From NCBI GenBank assembly GCA_905215155.1, contig CAJMPJ010000011.1:23370-87369 (forward strand): a stretch of DNA of 64,000 nucleotides. Direction: 5' to 3'. Both the position numbers and the translations under genes were made by a program. Shown here piece after piece: positions 52,555-62,841 of this stretch; position 1 is the stretch's first letter, and each line of letters begins with the position of its first letter. The notes under the pieces were generated by a model. That model was not told the DNA's origin and did not search any database. It saw only the letters and a program-made list of their open reading frames with translations. The stretch is from an uncultured bacterium (lineage in GTDB: Bacteria > Bacillota > Clostridia > Lachnospirales > Lachnospiraceae).

Positions 52555-53506
52555 CACACTCACTCATTATGTTTAAAAACTCTTCATCGGTTACTTCTCC
52601 GCCTTTTTTTATGCTTTTACGCTTCACCAGATCCAGCAGCTGGTTCACATCATAGCGTCCTTCCAGATGAAGCTGCTTTAGCTTATAGCGTATGGAGGTT
52701 CCTCCGGAATGCTTTCCCAATACCACTTTTCTCGATGCTCCCACAAGCTCCGGAGGAAAGGATTCATAATTGGAAGGCTTTTTTAAGACCCCATCCACAT
52801 GAATGCCGGATTCGATATGAAATATTTTCCGCCCGATCACCGGAGTATGGGAGGACACTTCCGATCTGGTCATTTGTTCAAAAAGAGTCCGGAGTTCAGT
52901 CAGCATTTCAAAGCTGTGGTTTGGTTTGTATCGCTCCACCACCCGCATGGCTAATATCACCTGCTCCGTTGCCGCCTTATTGCCGATTCCGGTAAACGTC
53001 GTCATCACCGTTCCGTTGTGATGGTACTGTAAGAAATCTGCTGCAATGGCAGATGCACAGTAATAAGAGTCCTCCGGGTACAGAATGGGGGAGACCCGCA
53101 TAAGCAGTTTCATGCCCCGTTCATATATATCCCTGCTTTCATAGATCAACAGATCATCAAGGCCGGTAAGCCTTAATTTCTGATCCTGCTCAATGCCCTC
53201 CAGACCCTTTAATTCAGAGATGTCATTGACCTGGATATTTCGGATGCCCCTTCCCGTACCGTCACAGAAGGAGGAGAGAAAATATCCAACTCCCGGATAT
53301 TTACTGCTCTCTCTTAAATTAGGAAGCTCCATATAATAGATAGTGCCTTCCGGCAGTTCCCCATGGATGAGATGGTAAACCCTTGGCGATATAACAACAC
53401 CGGAAACAGAGAGACGAATCAACGTCTTTGCAAATTCCAAAACCAGTTCCTTTGTCAGTGAATATTCATCCAGCATAGCAAGTGTGGCATCTATGATCTT
53501 CATCAT
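52523..53506 (-). CDS. nifV(omega): Homocitrate synthase, omega (C-terminal) subunit
   Basis: 327 aa. The C-terminal half has the HMGL accessory region FHIESGIHVDGVLKKPSNYE and VVLGKHSGGTSIRYKLKQLH that normally follows the TIM barrel of NifV/LeuA. The N-terminal half (MMKIIDATLAMLDEYSLTKE) looks like a degenerate barrel without the DTTLRDGEQ motif. So two ORFs together make the full homocitrate synthase. It overlaps the alpha subunit by about 30 bases. AGGAGGGGTTGTTTC precedes the ATG. Confidence 0.9.
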   Translation of the reverse strand: MMKIIDATLAMLDEYSLTKELVLEFAKTLIRLSVSGVVISPRVYHLIHGELPEGTIYYMELPNLRESSKYPGVGYFLSSFCDGTGRGIRNIQVNDISELKGLEGIEQDQKLRLTGLDDLLIYESRDIYERGMKLLMRVSPILYPEDSYYCASAIAADFLQYHHNGTVMTTFTGIGNKAATEQVILAMRVVERYKPNHSFEMLTELRTLFEQMTRSEVSSHTPVIGRKIFHIESGIHVDGVLKKPSNYESFPPELVGASRKVVLGKHSGGTSIRYKLKQLHLEGRYDVNQLLDLVKRKSIKKGGEVTDEEFLNIMSECDVYEEKNQIS

Positions 53507-53538
53507 GAAACAACCCCTCCTTTTTCCGTTCGACCCTG

Positions 53539-53847
53539 TCAGATCATCAAATCTGCAACCGGTGTTCCTCCTTCAAAATGTTCGTCAAAAATCCGTTCCA
53601 CGTCTTCTTCGGTCACATTCCCGTACCAGACGCCTTCCGGGTATACCACAACCACCGGGCCTTTTTCGCAGATTCCAAAGCAGCCCGTATTATTAAGGAC
53701 CACTTCCCCCGATAATTCCCGGTCTTCGATCTCCTGCATAAAGGACTGGATCAAGTCCACACCGCCTTTCTGATAACACATTCCTTTTTGGGTTCCGTTT
53801 ACTCTGCAGCTGGTGCAGATCAATACATGATATTTGGGCTGTACCAT
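53539..53847 (-). CDS. Thioredoxin-like [2Fe-2S] ferredoxin, C. pasteurianum type
   Basis: 102 aa with cluster cysteines C11, C14, C24, C56 and C60 and the very conserved [18 protein letters not shown] region. The start [20 protein letters not shown] closely resembles the C. pasteurianum 2Fe-2S ferredoxin, which is known to bind the MoFe protein. Location between nifN-B and nifV supports a nitrogenase-related role (electron transfer or regulation). GAGGAGGAGTCAA precedes the ATG. Confidence 0.95.
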   Translation of the reverse strand: MVQPKYHVLICTSCRVNGTQKGMCYQKGGVDLIQSFMQEIEDRELSGEVVLNNTGCFGICEKGPVVVVYPEGVWYGNVTEEDVERIFDEHFEGGTPVADLMI

Positions 53848-53869
53848 TTGACTCCTCCTCTTTCCTTCT

Positions 53870-56545
53870 TTACATGGCGGCGGCGGCCTTTTTCACCGCA
53901 TCTTCAATCATGTCATATGTATTTACCGGTTTGATGCCAAGCTGTGCCAGCTTTTTCTTTGGCTCCATGCCGATCCGCATGGCGATGACACCATTGCAGC
54001 CTGTAAGTGCCTTTAACAGCTGTTCCATTTTATCTTCTTTCTCTCCGCAGGACTCCTCTCCGGCACAGTACTGCTCCACCTTCCGTTTTCCTGCGAAACG
54101 TACTTCTCCGTTTTTATAATCGTATAAATAAAATTCCTTTGCATGCCCGAAATGTGTATCAACGATCACGCCGCTTTTTGATGCCACCGCAAACCGGTAG
54201 CTTATAGAAACGGGAGCGGATTCTTTGGGTTTCTCTGATAAGAATTCTTTTAACTCTATGGATTTGTCATCGGTAAGGGTACCTACCGCATCTGCCCGGC
54301 AGTGCTGACAGTGATACATCTGAGGCATGATCTCCTCGCACTGTTTTCTCAGTTTTGTCAGCTGTTTATTGGAAATAGGCTCCACGCGTTCAAATGCGCT
54401 CCCTTCCACCGGAATCATCTGCATGATGTTGGTGATAAAGCATCCCATGGATTTTACGGTCTTTACCACTTCCGGCACATGATGGTCATTGATTCCTTTG
54501 ACCGTCACGATATTAACCTTTACAAGAACACCGCTGGCAATCAAAAGCCGGATTCCTGCAAGCTGGTTCGCCACCATAATGGCCCCTGCCGCATCTTCCC
54601 GGTACTCTTTTCCCATAAACCGGATATACTGGTACATCTGCCCGCTGATATGAGGGTCCACCGCATTTAAGGTGACCGTTACATGGGATACGGAAAGTCT
54701 TGCCAGTTCCTCCGCATACATGGGAAGCTTTAACCCGTTAGTGGAAAGGCAGAAGGTCACATCCGGGTCCTGTTCTCTTATTAATTCAAAAACTGCTTTT
54801 ACACTTTCCCAGTTTTCCAGAGCCTCTCCCGGTCCCGCAATGCCCACGACCGTTAAGTTTGGCATCTTTTTCTTGACCAGCAGATACCGTTTAAGGGCTT
54901 CCTCAGGGGTAAGGACGGAGGAAGTCACTCCCGGACGGCTCTCGTTGGGACAGTCAAACTTTCTGACACAGTAACTGCACTGGACATTGCAGGCGGGTGC
55001 TACCGGGAGATGGATTCGGGCAAATTTGTGGCCTTTGCAGTTGTAGCAGGGATGCTCCAGGGTCTTGCGTCTCATCACTTCTTCCTGTGCAGCGATACTA
55101 TTTTTCTGCACCATACCTTGCTCTGCTTTCATCTGTTCTTCCTTCTTTTTTTCACCAATCAGACCATCTTTATAATACTTGTCATAAAGTGTCTTCCTAA
55201 ACGTAGTTTCTGTGGTATCAATCAGCTGATTGGAAATCTCATCCATATACTCCATGGAGCCCTCGTACCCTAGCATTTTCAGCCGCTGGCCTCCAACATG
55301 GTCATGGATGGGAAATCCCCTGCGTACTAACGGAAGGTTTAAATCCTCAGCAATCCTTCTTCCATCGGAATTCCCCACCAGAATATTGGCCTGACAGGAA
55401 GTGACCATGGCTTCGATGTCTTTAAAGTCTGCTTTGTCTGCAATCTTAAAATCTTCCGCCAGATAACGCGTGCCTAATTTATGGATTTCTGCACCGGCTT
55501 TTTCCACAAGCTCCGGACAGGAGGTTCCGGTCGCACACACCACGGGCAGGATTCCGCATTCACACATCATGCGCACCGTAGAATATACCTGATCCGGTTC
55601 TCCAAATACAGCGGCCCTTCCGGCGGAATTGTATTTGTGGGAATCAATCATGGCATCTAAATACCGCCCTCTTTCCTTTTTTAGCTCCTGGGGAATTTCT
55701 TTCCCGGAAATGTCAGAAAGGATTTTTAAAAAAATGTCCGTATCTCTCAGTCCTACGGGCAGGGGGAGTCTGATATAGGGCACTCCATATGTATTCTGCA
55801 AATATTCCGCCACTGAATTCTTCCGCTCAAACCCGCATAATTCCAGGGTCAGCTTTGCTCCCCCCATCCTTTTTAAATCGCGAATATCCGTTCCGTGATG
55901 AGGAAGACGGTTATATTCCTTATCGTGGACCCCATCCAGATTTTCAGATAGATCCGGCAGGAGAATGGCATTGATCCCAAAGAGATTTAACATGTTTTTT
56001 ATGTACCTGGTATCCGCCGGGCTGATGGGGGCTGTCACAACATTCACAAGATTATTTTTCTCCCTGCTCATTTCTATGGAAGAAACAATTGCATAAAGTG
56101 CGGCAAAGTAACCTTCATACTGGCTTCCGCCGTATCCCGGTGACGAACAGGAAATGAGTGTAATATCACGGTACTCCGGGTTTTCCTCCAGAAATGTTTC
56201 CAGTATTCCCGGAACATCTTCCCCGATGGTCTCGGCCAGACAGGTGGTCATCACTCCTATCATATCCGGGTGATAAAGCTCAATCAGATTCTTTAAGCCC
56301 TTTTTTAAATTTTCACTTCCCCCGTAAACCGTTCCCTGTTCCGTCAAAGAGGAGGAAGCAATATCCACCGGTTCATTGTAATGAGTTGCCATATGTCTTC
56401 GGATATAAGTCGCGCACCCCTGGGAACCGTGCAGTATGGTCATGCAGTTTTTCAGGCCATAGAACGCGGTAGCGCTTCCCATGGGCATACACATTTTACA
56501 TGGATTGATATTTAAATTTACGAGAGGTTCTACCTTACTTTTCAT
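53870..56545 (-). CDS. nifN-B: NifN-NifB fusion protein with C-terminal NifX-like domain
   Basis: 891 aa (start taken as ATG 56545; ATG 56551 is only one base after AAGGCGG). Residues about 1-440 are NifN ([34 protein letters not shown]). Residues about 505-760 are NifB, radical SAM with [20 protein letters not shown] and CNVQCSYC, making the NifB-co precursor. Residues about 775-890 are a NifX/NafY-like cofactor-binding domain ([20 protein letters not shown]). The fusion is known in C. pasteurianum. Couples core-cluster synthesis to its NifEN scaffold on one chain. Confidence 0.96.
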   Translation of the reverse strand: MKSKVEPLVNLNINPCKMCMPMGSATAFYGLKNCMTILHGSQGCATYIRRHMATHYNEPVDIASSSLTEQGTVYGGSENLKKGLKNLIELYHPDMIGVMTTCLAETIGEDVPGILETFLEENPEYRDITLISCSSPGYGGSQYEGYFAALYAIVSSIEMSREKNNLVNVVTAPISPADTRYIKNMLNLFGINAILLPDLSENLDGVHDKEYNRLPHHGTDIRDLKRMGGAKLTLELCGFERKNSVAEYLQNTYGVPYIRLPLPVGLRDTDIFLKILSDISGKEIPQELKKERGRYLDAMIDSHKYNSAGRAAVFGEPDQVYSTVRMMCECGILPVVCATGTSCPELVEKAGAEIHKLGTRYLAEDFKIADKADFKDIEAMVTSCQANILVGNSDGRRIAEDLNLPLVRRGFPIHDHVGGQRLKMLGYEGSMEYMDEISNQLIDTTETTFRKTLYDKYYKDGLIGEKKKEEQMKAEQGMVQKNSIAAQEEVMRRKTLEHPCYNCKGHKFARIHLPVAPACNVQCSYCVRKFDCPNESRPGVTSSVLTPEEALKRYLLVKKKMPNLTVVGIAGPGEALENWESVKAVFELIREQDPDVTFCLSTNGLKLPMYAEELARLSVSHVTVTLNAVDPHISGQMYQYIRFMGKEYREDAAGAIMVANQLAGIRLLIASGVLVKVNIVTVKGINDHHVPEVVKTVKSMGCFITNIMQMIPVEGSAFERVEPISNKQLTKLRKQCEEIMPQMYHCQHCRADAVGTLTDDKSIELKEFLSEKPKESAPVSISYRFAVASKSGVIVDTHFGHAKEFYLYDYKNGEVRFAGKRKVEQYCAGEESCGEKEDKMEQLLKALTGCNGVIAMRIGMEPKKKLAQLGIKPVNTYDMIEDAVKKAAAAM

Positions 56546-56563
56546 TGTCATTCCGCCTTTCTG

Positions 56564-57919
56564 TCAGCCTGCATAGTCCCATACCGGACTGTTGATGCTT
56601 CTATTGATCTCCATGGTGAAGTGATAGACCCCTTCAAAGCCGGCCAACGGGAACTTTCTTTCGTGGTTATGATCGCAAAAGGCAATCCCTAATTTATAGG
56701 CCAGAGGTCTTTCCTTTACTCCTCCCACCAGAATATGAGCCCCTTTTTCTCTCATAAATGTCTCAAGCTCCGCCGGGTTGGCATCGTCAAGGATAATGGT
56801 TTCCGGCTCCACCAGACTTTCTATTATCTCATAATCTTCCTTCTTTCCGGTCTGTGTCCCAACCACCACAGTTTCGATTCCCATGGCTTTAAACTGGCGG
56901 ATGAGGGAAATGGCCTTAAAGCCTCCGCCCACATAAATAGCTGCTTTTTTTCCTTCCAGATTTTTCCGGTACCGGTCTAAAAATTCCTTCAGCTCTGCTT
57001 GCTTCCTGGAACAGAACTCCACCGCCTTCGCCCTTGCCTCTTCGTCCTTAAGAGCTTCTGCCACTCGGATCAGGGATGAGGTGGTATCTTCAATTCCAAA
57101 AAAGCTGACCTTGATAAATGGAATTCCAAATTCCTCCTCCATGCGGTTTGCCAGATAGGTGCTGGACCCTGCACACTGGACAATATTTAAGGCTGCTTTT
57201 GGAGCCTCGATCATATCCTCATAACAGGTATCTCCCGTAAAACCGGAGATCACATCAATCCCGATTTCTTTTAAATAGTTTTTGATGATCCACATCTCCC
57301 CAGCCAGATTAAAATCTCCTAATATGTTGATGGCTTTTTTCTTTTGCTCACTTTTATATGGAAGAAGAACGTTCATAATGGCGTCACATGCCATACGGTA
57401 TCCGGTGGATTTATTGCCGGAAAACCCAGGGGATTTGACTGGAATTACGGGTATGCCATACTGATTGGATTTGATTTTGCATAATGCTTCCACATCATCT
57501 CCGATCACCCCTACGATGCAGGTGGCATAGATAAAGATTAGTTTTACATTCTCTTCTTTTTCCATCAGCTCATCCACGGCTGCTTCCAGCTTATTTATTC
57601 CTCCGAAAATAATATCCGTTTCCTGTAAATCCGTGGAAAAGCTGTTTCGGTAAATATCTTCCCCGCTGGTCAGGGACCCTCTGATATCCCAGGTGTAGCT
57701 GGAACAGCCAATGGGACCATGGACGATATGGTATGCATCGGTTATGGGGTTTAAAACAACCCTGGCTCCGCAGTATACACAGGCTCTCTGAGACACGGAA
57801 CCGGATACACTGTTACTGTCACAGCAGATTCCGCCTTTGGCACCGCTGCAGCTGTCTTTTATTACAATGGAACTTTTTCTGGCTTCCAATATATTTTTGT
57901 TGTTGTTTTCCGTTTCCAT
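56564..57919 (-). CDS. nifE: FeMo-co scaffold protein NifE
   Basis: 451 aa from the ATG at 57919 (AAAGGAGC seven bases before; an ATG at 57925 is too close). P-cluster-like cysteines in RACVYCGARVV, HGPIGCSSYTW and YATCIVGVIGDD, the NILGDFNLAGEM core and C-terminal FCDHNHERKFPLAGFEGVYH. NifE pairs with the NifN part of the next protein to finish FeMo-co. N-terminal 30 residues carry extra cysteines (CSGAKGGICCDS), as in clostridial NifE. Confidence 0.95.
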   Translation of the reverse strand: METENNNKNILEARKSSIVIKDSCSGAKGGICCDSNSVSGSVSQRACVYCGARVVLNPITDAYHIVHGPIGCSSYTWDIRGSLTSGEDIYRNSFSTDLQETDIIFGGINKLEAAVDELMEKEENVKLIFIYATCIVGVIGDDVEALCKIKSNQYGIPVIPVKSPGFSGNKSTGYRMACDAIMNVLLPYKSEQKKKAINILGDFNLAGEMWIIKNYLKEIGIDVISGFTGDTCYEDMIEAPKAALNIVQCAGSSTYLANRMEEEFGIPFIKVSFFGIEDTTSSLIRVAEALKDEEARAKAVEFCSRKQAELKEFLDRYRKNLEGKKAAIYVGGGFKAISLIRQFKAMGIETVVVGTQTGKKEDYEIIESLVEPETIILDDANPAELETFMREKGAHILVGGVKERPLAYKLGIAFCDHNHERKFPLAGFEGVYHFTMEINRSINSPVWDYAG

Positions 57920-57961
57920 GACCATGCTCCTTTCAAATACCACCCTGAAAAAATACAACAA

Positions 57962-57986
57962 CAGGGAGGGTACGGCTCCCTCCCTG
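57962..57986 (-). terminator. Intercistronic hairpin between nifK and nifE
   Basis: Nine-base perfect GC-rich stem CAGGGAGGG / CCCTCCCTG with a seven-base loop, followed on the minus strand by TTGTTGTATTTTTT. It could act as a partial terminator or as an mRNA end-protector, giving more nifHDK than nifE message. Confidence 0.6.
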
Positions 57987-58004
57987 GTTCCTTTGCTCTC
58001 TGAG

Positions 58005-59378
58005 TTACATTACTACATCAAAATCTTCATCTGCCGCATCCCGGTCCTGACGGTCCATCATTGCATCTACGATTTTCTCCACATACCGGATTCCTCCGGC
58101 ATAGCCCACCGTTGCCTGTATGGGGTTCCCGTACCGGTCCAGTACCGGAAATCCCATTCGTACCATAGGAATATCCTCGGCCTTTGCAATCTGCTTTCCA
58201 TAGCTGGACCCAAGGAGCAGATCTACCGTTTCGTTTTTAATCAACTGGTGAAGATAAAATAAATCCGTATCCGCTTTGACCACATATTCGCTTTCATCGA
58301 CTCCGTACTGATCCATCAGCTCTTTGATTTCCCGCTCCCACCGTTCTTTGGGCGTCCCGGTGATGATGTATTTGGGACTCATTCCAAGTTCCAGACACAG
58401 AGAAGTAAATCCATATACGATATCCGGGTCTCCATAAATGGCGACTTTCTTCTTATATACATACTGATGTGCATCTAACATCAAATCCACCAGTCTGCCT
58501 CTTTCGTCTTCCAGTACCTTTGGAACCTCATTCTTTGTGAATTTCTGCAGCTCCATAAGATATTGATCCGTCAGCTTTACCCCTACCGGAACCGGAATGT
58601 TGGCGAATGGGATTTTATATTCCTTTTTCATATACTCGGAAGGCTCCAGAGTGCAGTAGGTTCCCATGGAAATCAGCGTTTCGCAATCCCCAAGAGCCTT
58701 TATATCCTCTGCAGACGTTCCTGCATGGCTGTGGAAATATTCATTCTTGCCATCCATGGGGTGATCTAAGGTACCGTCATGATCTGGGAAATAAATATAC
58801 TTTGCCCCCATCAATCCGGCGATCCTTTTTAATTCCCGGTCATCTCCTGGATTGACCCAGCCCGGAAAGATCGCTGCCTTCCCGTTTGGCTTTCCACTTT
58901 TTTTGGTCATATACTTCATAAAACCGATCATCATATTAGAAAACCCTTGAATATGGGAGCCTTCATAGGAAGGCGTGCTGGCAAACAAAACCGTCTTGCC
59001 TTCGGGAATCTCCATATCCATAATGTAGGAATTCACATCATCTCCGATGGTTTCCGAAAGACAGGTGCTGTGAATGGCCATGATATCCGGATTATAGATA
59101 TCAAATACATTTTTCATAGCTGTCGTGATGTTGCTGCGCCCTCCAAATACGGATGCACCTTCCGTAAAGGAACTGCTGGAAGCAATGGCCGGTTCCTTAA
59201 AATGCCGGCTAAGCACCGTTCTGTGATAGGAACAGCAGCCCTGGGAACCATGGGAATGAGGCATGCACTTTTCTGCACCAAGGGCACAGAACATGGCTCC
59301 TACCGGCTCACACGTTTTACAGGGATTGATTGTCATATGGCGTTTTTCCATAATTTCTTTTGGGGTCAATTCAAGCAT
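58005..59378 (-). CDS. nifK: Nitrogenase MoFe protein beta subunit NifK
   Basis: 457 aa, the short clostridial form (about 60 residues shorter at the N-terminus than Azotobacter). P-cluster ligands: C23 in KTCEPVGAM, C48 in HGSQGCCSYH and C106 in HSTCLSETIGDD. The ATG overlaps the nifD stop (TAATG), coupling the two subunits for equal synthesis; AGGAGGTG is the ribosome site. Confidence 0.97.
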   Translation of the reverse strand: MLELTPKEIMEKRHMTINPCKTCEPVGAMFCALGAEKCMPHSHGSQGCCSYHRTVLSRHFKEPAIASSSSFTEGASVFGGRSNITTAMKNVFDIYNPDIMAIHSTCLSETIGDDVNSYIMDMEIPEGKTVLFASTPSYEGSHIQGFSNMMIGFMKYMTKKSGKPNGKAAIFPGWVNPGDDRELKRIAGLMGAKYIYFPDHDGTLDHPMDGKNEYFHSHAGTSAEDIKALGDCETLISMGTYCTLEPSEYMKKEYKIPFANIPVPVGVKLTDQYLMELQKFTKNEVPKVLEDERGRLVDLMLDAHQYVYKKKVAIYGDPDIVYGFTSLCLELGMSPKYIITGTPKERWEREIKELMDQYGVDESEYVVKADTDLFYLHQLIKNETVDLLLGSSYGKQIAKAEDIPMVRMGFPVLDRYGNPIQATVGYAGGIRYVEKIVDAMMDRQDRDAADEDFDVVM

Positions 59379-60976
59379 TAGCCTACACCTCCTAAGGTTC
59401 CTTCAATCATAGGCGTGGTTTTCCACGGCGGTTTCACCAGCGCCCAGGCATTGGTATAAAGACTCATAGCAACATCTCTTCCAAAGATCACCGCTCCGCG
59501 GAAACCTGCATAAGGGCCGGAATAATCGTAAGAATGCATCTGACGGGATACCACTCCCCCATGCTGTATGGCGTATTTATCTTTGATGCCGGAAAAGAAT
59601 ATATCTGGTTTGTATTCCTCAATCAGCTGGTCTGTCTCAAACAGATTGTAGTCATCCACTACCATATTGCCCTTGTTCATATCTTTTATCATGCCGTCAT
59701 ATGTATCCAGCTCGATTCCTTCCTCCCGCATCTTTTTCAGCTCTTCTTCCGAGTAACGGTCTTCATAGCCGGGCTCCCGCTGCACCGTTATTTCTTCAAT
59801 ATTTTTAGAATCGGCATCTGCCTTAATCTGAGGGATGATCTCCCGTCCTTCATAATCGTCCCGATGAGCAAACTCATAGCCTGCAATGGTGGTTTCCATG
59901 CCGAAATCCTTTAAAAGCATCTGGTAATGATGGGACCTGGAACCTCCTACAAAGATACCGGCAGTCTTCCCTTTTAATTTGGATTTGTAGTATTCCATAT
60001 CCTCATTAATTTCCGCCAACTCTTCTGCAATTACTTCCTCCGTCCTTTTTATAAGCTCCGGGTCATTGAAATACTTTGCTATCATCCGAAGGGATTTGCA
60101 GGTTCCTCCCACTCCGATGAAATTGACCTTGATCCAGTCGACTCCATATTTTGTCTTCATCATTTCCGCTATGTAATTGATGGACCGGTGGCACATGACC
60201 AGATTCAAATCTGCCAGATGGGAATTTTTAACGGTCTCATACGAACCATCACCGGTAAATACAGAAACCACTTCATAACCGATCTTCTTTAAAATCCGGA
60301 CCTGTTCCCAGCCGTCACCCCCAATGTTATACTCTCCCAGCAAGTTGACACTGTATTTGGCCTTTGGTGCTTCTTCCCCTTTTCCGATCACGTAGCGCAT
60401 CAGGCCATTATTGGCAATATGGTGGCCTGCGGATTGGGATACCCCCTTATATCCTTCGCAGGAATAACCTATTGCAGTAATCCCGTACTTTTCTTCTACC
60501 CTTCTTGCTACCGCCTGTACGTCGTCGCCAATGAGACCAATGGGACAGGTGGAACAGATAAAAATACATTTAGGATTGAACAGCCGCATGATGTCATCAA
60601 TTCCTTCTTCCAGCTTTTTCTCTCCTCCGAACACGATATCCGGCGCCCTCATATCGGTGCAGAACGAATAGGGAACAAAATTGGGTTCTCCTTCATAGGA
60701 AGGCTTTGCTTTGTTTCTTCTCGTTCCCCAGGTATAAAATGCACACCCGATTGGTCCGTGGGTGATGACCACAGAATCCTTCATCGGTCCTATCACAACA
60801 CCCTTGCAGCCTGCATAACAGCAGCCTCTTGCGGTTATGATTCCTGGTATTGCTCTGTTATTAGCAGCAATCTCATCCGGTTTCTCCCCAAATTCCAGCT
60901 GTGTTATATGACTTTTCCTGTTTTTAAATACTCTGGATGAATACTTATCCAGTAATAGATCTCTCTCTTTTGCCAT
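59378..60976 (-). CDS. nifD: Nitrogenase MoFe protein alpha subunit NifD
   Basis: 532 aa from the ATG at 60976 (GGGAGGGAAGGCT ribosome site). P-cluster ligands C52, C78, C144; FeMo-co ligands C262 (VMCHRSINY) and H481 (RQMHSYDYSGPY); active-site Q181/H185 (SQSAGHHIAN), V60 and R86. It has the insertion of about 50 residues (about 380-440) typical of C. pasteurianum NifD. These residues and the length fit the Mo enzyme rather than Vnf/Anf, and no delta subunit (anfG/vnfG) is present. Confidence 0.98.
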   Translation of the reverse strand: MAKERDLLLDKYSSRVFKNRKSHITQLEFGEKPDEIAANNRAIPGIITARGCCYAGCKGVVIGPMKDSVVITHGPIGCAFYTWGTRRNKAKPSYEGEPNFVPYSFCTDMRAPDIVFGGEKKLEEGIDDIMRLFNPKCIFICSTCPIGLIGDDVQAVARRVEEKYGITAIGYSCEGYKGVSQSAGHHIANNGLMRYVIGKGEEAPKAKYSVNLLGEYNIGGDGWEQVRILKKIGYEVVSVFTGDGSYETVKNSHLADLNLVMCHRSINYIAEMMKTKYGVDWIKVNFIGVGGTCKSLRMIAKYFNDPELIKRTEEVIAEELAEINEDMEYYKSKLKGKTAGIFVGGSRSHHYQMLLKDFGMETTIAGYEFAHRDDYEGREIIPQIKADADSKNIEEITVQREPGYEDRYSEEELKKMREEGIELDTYDGMIKDMNKGNMVVDDYNLFETDQLIEEYKPDIFFSGIKDKYAIQHGGVVSRQMHSYDYSGPYAGFRGAVIFGRDVAMSLYTNAWALVKPPWKTTPMIEGTLGGVG

Positions 60977-60990
60977 AGCCTTCCCTCCCA

Positions 60991-61374
60991 TCAATAAGCG
61001 TCTATCGTATGCTCTCCGCTTCTCACGGTATAAGCTTCATAAATCGGAAGCACAAATATTTTCCCGTCGCCCGGATTGCCCGTTTGGTTCGTTTTGATCA
61101 AAATATCCACAACGTCTTTTACCTGTTCATCTTCCACAACCAAGGTCACCAGCCGTTTTGGTATCCACCGGTAGGATTCTGACAAATGCTCTCCTTTCAA
61201 AGACATGGGAAGTTCTCCATTCTCCAGAACCAGGGTCAGCAGCTCCGGATCAATCTGTTTTTTTCCCCTGCCCAGTACGGATCTGCAGGTAAATGCAGGA
61301 AATCCCCCTTCCGCCAAGGCCTTTTTCGTGGGATTGATTTTATTGACACGGATAAATGCCATTACCTCTTTCAT
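60991..61374 (-). CDS. nifI2: Nitrogenase PII regulator NifI2
   Basis: 127 aa from the ATG at 61374 (AAAGGAGTGATTATA; the frame is open three codons further). PII-like fold: MKEVMAFIRVNKINPTKKAL, ALAEGGFPAFTCRSVLGRGK, T-loop of about 35 residues and TGNPGDGKIFVLPIYEAYTV. With NifI1 it reversibly blocks NifDK when ammonia is plentiful and is relieved by 2-oxoglutarate, as shown in methanogens. Confidence 0.95.
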   Translation of the reverse strand: MKEVMAFIRVNKINPTKKALAEGGFPAFTCRSVLGRGKKQIDPELLTLVLENGELPMSLKGEHLSESYRWIPKRLVTLVVEDEQVKDVVDILIKTNQTGNPGDGKIFVLPIYEAYTVRSGEHTIDAY

Positions 61375-61406
61375 TATAATCACTCCTTTCTTTCAAAAGC
61401 CTTGCC

Positions 61407-61730
61407 TTAAAGCCCCTTCTTTCCGGTGCTGATGGTATATGCTTCCTCCATGGGAGAGATAAAGATACGGCCATCCCCGTAATTGCCATCCCCGGTTCTG
61501 GCGGTTCTTAATATTACCCTTACCAGATCATCTTTGTCCTCATCGTTGCAGAAAAATAAAAGCATTTCTTTTGGAATCTCGTCGTAATGGATTTCTCCTA
61601 CGGTGATTCCTTTTTGCTTGCCGCGTCCATAAACATCCATTTTGGTCACTGCCTGAAACCCTGCCTCCGCAGCTTCTTTCATAACATAATCCGCCTTTTC
61701 CGGCCGAATGATCGCTCTCACCAATACCAT
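61407..61730 (-). CDS. nifI1: Nitrogenase PII regulator NifI1
   Basis: 107 aa PII-like: MVLVRAIIRPEKADYVMKEA, AVTKMDVYGRGKQKGITVGE and ARTGDGNYGDGRIFISPMEE. Short T-loop with the NifI1 GRGKQKG pattern. Between nifH and nifI2, the usual order. AAGGGGAAGTTGTT precedes the ATG. Confidence 0.96.
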   Translation of the reverse strand: MVLVRAIIRPEKADYVMKEAAEAGFQAVTKMDVYGRGKQKGITVGEIHYDEIPKEMLLFFCNDEDKDDLVRVILRTARTGDGNYGDGRIFISPMEEAYTISTGKKGL

Positions 61731-61756
61731 AACAACTTCCCCTTTCTCAATCCCAC

Positions 61757-62587
<831 letters not shown>

Positions 62588-62594
62588 TTACATG

Positions 62595-62645
62595 AAAAAA
62601 GAGGCAGAAGGCGGATACATTGGGTATCCTGCCATTCCACCTCTT
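62595..62645 (-). promoter_or_regulatory. Attenuator-like terminator hairpin in the nifH leader
   Basis: Between promoter and nifH the minus strand forms AGAGG-(5)-GGC-GGATAC-loop-GTATCC-GCC-(5)-CCTCT followed by six T (62600-62595), only 20 bases before the start codon. A terminator placed inside the leader implies control by antitermination; it would otherwise stop every nif transcript. Confidence 0.7.
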
Positions 62646-62669
62646 CGTGAATAGAAAATGAAAAAGTAA

Positions 62670-62691
62670 CTAAGTTTTGTCGACCACTTAG
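62670..62691. repeat. Inverted repeat at the predicted nifH transcript start
   Basis: CTAAGT and ACTTAG arms with a ten-base centre (TTTGTCGACC), extended by partial AA/TT pairing. It lies about three bases after the predicted start of transcription. It could be an operator or a 5' RNA hairpin. The centre contains TGTCGAC, one base from a 0A-box core. Confidence 0.6.
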
Positions 62692-62700
62692 GTTGCTATA

Positions 62701-62729
62701 ACTATATCTGTTTTAATTCCTGAATTCAA
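62701..62729 (-). promoter_or_regulatory. Sigma-A promoter of the nif operon
   Basis: Minus strand: TTGAAT (62729-62724), 17 bases, TATAGT (62706-62701). No -24/-12 sigma-54 element (GG-N10-GC) was seen, consistent with clostridial rather than proteobacterial nif control. Confidence 0.7.
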
Positions 62730-62804
62730 TACAGCACTATGCACAAATTACAGTCTAATTCTTTTTATATTTTGTATTACATTCCATTTTTGACCTATAA
62801 CTGC

Positions 62805-62831
62805 AAAAAAGAGCGGGATCACCAGCTCTTT
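62805..62831 (-). terminator. Terminator after the molbindin gene
   Basis: GAGC stem with inner pairing around TGGTGATCCC and TTTTTT on the minus strand, directly after the molbindin stop. Also an inverted repeat in the other direction. Confidence 0.7.
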
Positions 62832-62841
62832 CTTTTGTACC

